From an uncultured Pseudomonadota bacterium (GTDB taxonomy: Bacteria > Pseudomonadota > Alphaproteobacteria > RF32 > CAG-239), in the NCBI GenBank assembly GCA_902785935.1, contig CADAAN010000008.1, positions 1 through 54,815 of the forward strand: 54,815 nt of DNA, given 5' to 3'. Below the pieces are notes generated by a model, which did no database searches, was not told where the DNA came from, and saw only the letters and a program-made list of their open reading frames with translations. The translations under genes and the position numbers were made by a program. Below are positions 51,543 through 54,815 of the stretch, piece after piece (the stretch's first letter is position 1; the number at the start of each line of letters is the position of its first letter).

Positions 51543-52373
51543 ATGTTAAAAAACGGACTTTATATCGTCGCAACACCTATCGGCAACTTAAATGACATCA
51601 CGCTCAGAGCCTTGGATGTCCTCAAAAATGCTGATGTGATTGCTTGTGAAGACACACGTGTGTCAAAAAAATTATTTACGCTTTTGGGGCTTGCGACGGA
51701 TAAAAAATTTATCTGTTATGAAGACCATCGTGAAGATAAAGTGGCTTCAAAAATTGTTGAAATGATTGAAAGCGGTTTATCTGTTGCGCTTATCAGCGAT
51801 GCCGGATCTCCGCTTATTTCGGATCCGGGATATAAGCTTGTCAAGTTGTGTCGTGCGCAAAACTTAAGCGTGACAACGATTCCAGGTGCATCTGCCGTGA
51901 TTTCGGCTTTACAAATTTCAGGCCTGCCGACCAATCGTTTTATGTTTGCAGGGTTTATCCCGAATAAGCAAAAAGCGCGTGCCGATTTGTTTTCAGAGCT
52001 CAAAAATATCAACACAACGCTTGTTTTTTATGAAACGGCACCGCGGTTGACAGATACGTTAAATGCGATGTCTGAGCCGTTTGAAGGCAGAGAAATTGCC
52101 GTCGCGCGCGAGATTACAAAAATTTATGAAGAGTGCCGGACCGGTACGGCTCAAGAACTTTGCACATATTATAAAGAAACACCGCCCAAAGGCGAAATTG
52201 TGTTGATGATAGCTCCGCCGAATACAAATGATACACAAGTTGATATTGCTTCTGAACTTCAAAAAAGGTTAAAGACGATGAGTGTTAAAGATGCCGTGCA
52301 AGAAGTAAGCTTGTTGAGCGGCGCCAAAAAAAGCGATGTTTATGATTTGGCTTTAAGGCTCAAAAATGAATAA
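51543..52373 (+). CDS. rsmI: 16S rRNA (cytidine-1402-2'-O)-methyltransferase
   Basis: A 276-residue tetrapyrrole-methylase-fold enzyme that 2'-O-methylates C1402 of 16S rRNA. Motifs: LYIVATPIGNLNDITLRALDVLKNADVIACEDTRVSKKL, VALISDAGSPLISDPGYKLV, TIPGASAVISALQISGLPTNRFMFAGF. It is divergent from the PBP-activator gene and overlaps yraN by eight bases, as in many alphaproteobacteria. Confidence 0.97.
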   Translation: MLKNGLYIVATPIGNLNDITLRALDVLKNADVIACEDTRVSKKLFTLLGLATDKKFICYEDHREDKVASKIVEMIESGLSVALISDAGSPLISDPGYKLVKLCRAQNLSVTTIPGASAVISALQISGLPTNRFMFAGFIPNKQKARADLFSELKNINTTLVFYETAPRLTDTLNAMSEPFEGREIAVAREITKIYEECRTGTAQELCTYYKETPPKGEIVLMIAPPNTNDTQVDIASELQKRLKTMSVKDAVQEVSLLSGAKKSDVYDLALRLKNE

Positions 52374-52722
52374 AAAACAAAAAGGAAATTTGGCTGAAAT
52401 GTTGGCGCGCATGGTGCTCCGCCTCAAATTTTATCGTATTATTGAGCAAAATTATATCACGGGCCGCGGTTTCGGTTGCGGCGAAATTGATATCGTTGCC
52501 TTGAAAGGAAAAACGATTGTTTTTGCTGAAGTCAAAGAGCGTCAAGACATAAAATCAGCTCTTTATGCCATCAAACCGGCTCAGCAAAAACGAATTTTGC
52601 GTGCGGCGGAAGTTTATCTTGCCCGACACAGAGAATTTAGGGGTTATGACGTTAGGTTTGATGCTATTTTTGTCGCACGATGGCACCTTAAACATTACAA
52701 AAACGCTTTTCAGATGCGTTGA
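52366..52722 (+). CDS. yraN: UPF0102 family protein YraN
   Basis: A 118-residue protein of the YraN/UPF0102 family. It has the nuclease-like segment GEIDIVALKGKTIVFAEVKER (E-x-D ... E-V-K). The start overlaps rsmI. The family is thought to be a Holliday-junction-resolvase-fold nuclease but the role is not settled. The gene runs straight into the spacer before BspA-like gene D, with no clear terminator. Confidence 0.92.
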   Translation: MNKKQKGNLAEMLARMVLRLKFYRIIEQNYITGRGFGCGEIDIVALKGKTIVFAEVKERQDIKSALYAIKPAQQKRILRAAEVYLARHREFRGYDVRFDAIFVARWHLKHYKNAFQMR

Positions 52723-52780
52723 TGAATGCTTGAGGATATGTTTTATTGATATGCTCGGATTTGTTTCCAGCATCTCATTT

Positions 52781-53473
52781 TTATCGGTATTTGATGCTAA
52801 CCGTATTGGTCTTTTTTGCCACTAGATTGGCTTCTTCAATGGTATAGATACGCTTGACAATATAATTTTCAGTACCGATATCATTGACCGTTTTGTACCA
52901 CCTACCATTGTAATAGTATTCATTGCCATCTTTTTTATAGCTTTTCAAAACATCGATGCTAAGTCCTGACCAGGAAAGAGCCTCTTCGCACATTTTGCGC
53001 TGAGCTTCGGAACAGTAAACTTCCGTCGTATTTTTTGTAAAAACAGGATAAGTGCTAGAACCTCCTATATATGTCACGGAACTTGGAATATTATATGAAG
53101 TTAATTGTGTCCCGCCAAATACGTTCCAACCGATTTGAGTTAAAGTATCAGGCATTTTTATATTTTTTAAGTTCGTTGCGATATAAAAAGCATGTGAGCC
53201 TATGTTTGTGATTCCGTTTTCTATTACGATGTTTTCAATATCTTTATAAAATGATGTGTCTTTTGACCATGGATGAGCATACATATTGCTTGTGTTAAAC
53301 ATTGCTCCTTGTCCTGAAATTATGAGTGTTTTACTTTCATGGTCATACTTCCACTCACAATTTATCCCAAAATTGCCATTATCATCTTTTGGTCCGCAAT
53401 AGCCTGAGGATTGTTCTTGTGCGTTTGCATTAAAATGAATAAAAATGCTTAAAATCAAAACACATTTTTTCAT
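52781..53473 (-). CDS. BspA-like leucine-rich-repeat protein, copy D
   Basis: A 230-residue secreted protein. Signal MKKCVLILSIFIHFNANA, an N-domain with a cysteine pair (YCGPKDDNGNFGINCEW) and LIISGQGAMFNTSN. A short LRR_5 region follows, about 85-150 (IVIENGITNIGSHAFYIATNLKNIKMPDTLTQIG). It ends VKRIYTIEEANLVAKKTNTVSIKYR. The start is supported by GGGAGA upstream. It is the shortest of the five family members. The leader D upstream is almost identical in layout to leaders A-C. Ligand unknown. Confidence 0.88.
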   Translation of the reverse strand: MKKCVLILSIFIHFNANAQEQSSGYCGPKDDNGNFGINCEWKYDHESKTLIISGQGAMFNTSNMYAHPWSKDTSFYKDIENIVIENGITNIGSHAFYIATNLKNIKMPDTLTQIGWNVFGGTQLTSYNIPSSVTYIGGSSTYPVFTKNTTEVYCSEAQRKMCEEALSWSGLSIDVLKSYKKDGNEYYYNGRWYKTVNDIGTENYIVKRIYTIEEANLVAKKTNTVSIKYR

Positions 53474-53530
53474 ATGATATCTCCCATATTATTGAAATAA
53501 GTCTTTCAAGACGGATTGTTGTGACAAACC

Positions 53531-53690
53531 AAAAAAACACTTCAGAAAATATCTAAAGTGGAGGAGCTAAGAAACTGTTTCCGCACAGTCTGCCTTATTC
53601 GTCACTAAAAGCGCTTATCTCAACAACTCCTCTTTGAAAGGAGTTATGCGGAAAATTGTGTTTCTTAGACACCGCAACCATTTTGGTTAC
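53531..53690 (-). ncRNA. Structured 5' leader D with intrinsic terminator
   Basis: It begins with GTAACCAAAATGGTTGCGG. Closing helix TAAGAAAC (53660-53667) with GTTTCTTA (53568-53575), perfect 8 bp. A hairpin AACTCCT/AGGAGTT, a GCGC-type hairpin and ACTGT/ACAGT lie inside. Then AGCTCCTCC and the terminator CACTTT/GAAGTG (53538-53560) with T7 on the minus strand. The start codon is about 60 bases further on. Confidence 0.82.
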
Positions 53691-53696
53691 ATTTTC

Positions 53697-53725
53697 ATTT
53701 AACCATACATCAAAATATTTGTCAA
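53697..53725 (-). promoter_or_regulatory. Sigma70-like promoter of leader D
   Basis: On the minus strand TTGACA (53720-53725, perfect) and TTAAAT (53697-53702) are 17 bases apart, seven bases before the conserved leader start. Confidence 0.75.
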
Positions 53726-53751
53726 GATGTTTTTTTTTAAGAATGACGTAT

Positions 53752-53786
53752 AAAAAAACCCGCGTACTGTTTTAAGATACGCAGGT
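53752..53786 (-). terminator. Intrinsic terminator of the small frameshifted gene
   Basis: CCGCGTA pairs with TACGCAGG across 53759-53785 (one mismatch), with a T-run on the minus strand. Confidence 0.75.
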
Positions 53787-53797
53787 TAGAAGAGGGG

Positions 53798-54018
53798 TTA
53801 TCTCTTTATAAGGAGCCTCTTGCCGGGATACCATTGAGGAGATCCCTGATAAAGAAGGCACATCTTCCGTAATGGCTGAGGCATCACTTTCATATCAAGA
53901 TAAAGAGCTCCTTGTTCGGCATTAACCCACACAAATTTGTGCCGGCTTTTTTTTCAAGCAGGTTTGACGGCACAAATTCACCGTCAGCGGTAATAAATGC
54001 CGCATTGATGGGCATCAT
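53798..54018 (-). pseudogene. Small gene with a one-base frameshift in an A8 run
   Basis: From an ATG at 54018 (or 54015; SD AGGTGG five to eight bases upstream) the frame reads MMPINAAFITADGEFVPSNL, then LEKK. The frame then fails in a run of eight A (T8 at 53947-53954 on the plus strand). With nine A it would continue as SRHKFVWVNAEQGALYLDMK, then VMPQPLRKMCLLYQGSPQWY, then PGKRLLIKR, ending at the TAA at 53798. The result is a coherent 73-residue product with its own terminator. It could be a real mutation, a sequencing error or programmed slippage. No family recognised. Confidence 0.6.
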
Positions 54019-54227
54019 TTTTGCCACCTTATGACAAGGGTAAAAATATTTGCCTTATAGCTTTTTTATCATCTCCAGTTTACCCTCCCCGATTTTTTGT
54101 CAAGTCTTTTTTCAAAAAAATGTGGTTTTTTTATAAATTTAACTTGAGAAATGCTTTAAGAAGATATATAAATCGGGCAAGATAAAACGATTAGGCTCTG
54201 AATGCGAGCTAAAAGAGAATAAGAAAA

Positions 54228-54815
54228 ATGGCAGATTTATTTGAAACGAATTTGGCGGTTAAAGAACAGTATTCCGCCCAAGATATTGATGTTTTGGAGG
54301 GCTTGGAGCCCGTACGTTATCGTCCAGGCATGTATATCGGCGGCACCGATGAAACGGCACTTCACCATTTGGTGGCCGAAATTTTGGATAACTCCATGGA
54401 TGAGGCAGTGGCCGGATATGCCAATCATATAGATGTTGAGGTACATGAAAATAACTCTGTCACCATCACGGACAACGGCCGCGGTATTCCGGTTGATGAA
54501 CATCCGAAATATCCCGGAAAATCGGCTTTGGAAGTTATTTTGACAACACTCCATTCCGGCGGTAAATTCGGCTCAAGTGTTTATAAGGTATCCGGTGGCT
54601 TGCACGGTGTCGGTCTGTCGGTCGTCAACGCGCTTTCGTCAGAACTGATTGTTGAAGTCGCGCGTGATAAAAAGCTTTATCGTCAGGTCTATTCAAAAGG
54701 CAAGCCCTTAACCGCGCTTGAGTTTGTTTCAAATGCACCAAACAGACGCGGCACATCAATTACTTTTACACCTGATGTTGAAATTTTCGGGGCATCGTCA
54801 AAATTTGATGCGATG
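54228..54815 (+). CDS. parE: DNA topoisomerase IV subunit B (3' end beyond the window)
   Basis: The first 196 codons of a GHKL-type topoisomerase ATPase: [89 protein letters not shown] and [15 protein letters not shown]. The N-terminus (MADLF...[28 protein letters not shown]) fits ParE more than GyrB of alphaproteobacteria. It decatenates sister chromosomes with ParC. No clear SD is seen before the ATG. Confidence 0.92.
   Translation, partial: MADLFETNLAVKEQYSAQDIDVLEGLEPVRYRPGMYIGGTDETALHHLVAEILDNSMDEAVAGYANHIDVEVHENNSVTITDNGRGIPVDEHPKYPGKSALEVILTTLHSGGKFGSSVYKVSGGLHGVGLSVVNALSSELIVEVARDKKLYRQVYSKGKPLTALEFVSNAPNRRGTSITFTPDVEIFGASSKFDAM

Overview
The window is about 55 kb of AT-rich DNA from a diderm bacterium, almost certainly an uncultured, host- or gut-associated alphaproteobacterium. 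Three gene orders support this: the envelope/lipid block pyrH-frr-uppS-cdsA-rseP-bamA-lpxD-fabZ, the divergent PBP-activator lipoprotein / rsmI-yraN pair, and singletons typical of the class (ELM1-family protein, trmFO, CarD, DUF192, parE). Five BspA-like leucine-rich-repeat surface/secreted proteins point to a host-associated lifestyle. No rRNA, tRNA or CRISPR array was seen.

Layout. 1-800: 5' part of a BspA-like gene (copy B, minus) behind a structured leader. 840-3200: nfo, an ELM1-family gene whose 3' end looks frameshifted, and a small lipoprotein. 3200-3960: AT-rich spacer with a possible gene remnant. 3965-6793: two unrecognised cytoplasmic proteins in one operon. 6809-8046: two exported minus-strand proteins and a 44-residue LptM-like lipoprotein. 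8057-10933: a tightly overlapping VWA / PP2C phosphatase / protein kinase triad (TerY-P type). 11013-12284: trmFO. 12285-13600: palindromic repeats, a relic of a BspA-like 3' end, BspA-like gene C and its leader. 13719-16248: FAD oxidoreductase and galE. 16269-20490: PhoR-like kinase and mutS. 20500-22661: a fifth, diverged leader, BspA-like gene E with an in-frame stop, a duplicated uvrA 3' end, and a zeta-toxin-like module. 22676-28708: uvrA and a split MacAB-type exporter. 28810-29966: leader and BspA-like gene A. 30133-37856: the lipid/outer-membrane operon. 37950-39830: pilin-like protein, outer-membrane barrel, DUF192 lipoprotein. 39965-45362: recJ, DUF502, membrane protein, MltB-like transglycosylase, CarD. 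45462-50087: hypothetical proteins, a cold-shock protein and an ECF sigma operon with a Spy-like periplasmic protein. 50180-52722: PBP-activator-like lipoprotein, rsmI, yraN. 52781-53725: BspA-like gene D with leader. 53798-54018: a small frameshifted gene. 54228-end: parE.

The most distinctive signal is a repeated expression cassette. Four BspA-like genes (A-D) each have the same upstream unit: a sigma70-type promoter with 17-nt spacing, then an RNA of about 140-160 nt starting with the invariant GTAACCAAAATGGTTGCGG. The RNA carries a closing helix whose two strands differ between copies yet stay complementary, and it ends in an intrinsic terminator 24-58 nt before the start codon. A fifth gene (E) has a diverged leader of the same overall plan. 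This looks like an undescribed cis-regulatory RNA (riboswitch or attenuator) or a promoter-linked small RNA controlling a family of surface proteins that share a conserved C-terminal box (RIYTIDEA...YR). Fragments of these genes nearby, and a near-identical inverted pair about 29 kb apart, suggest the family is recombining.
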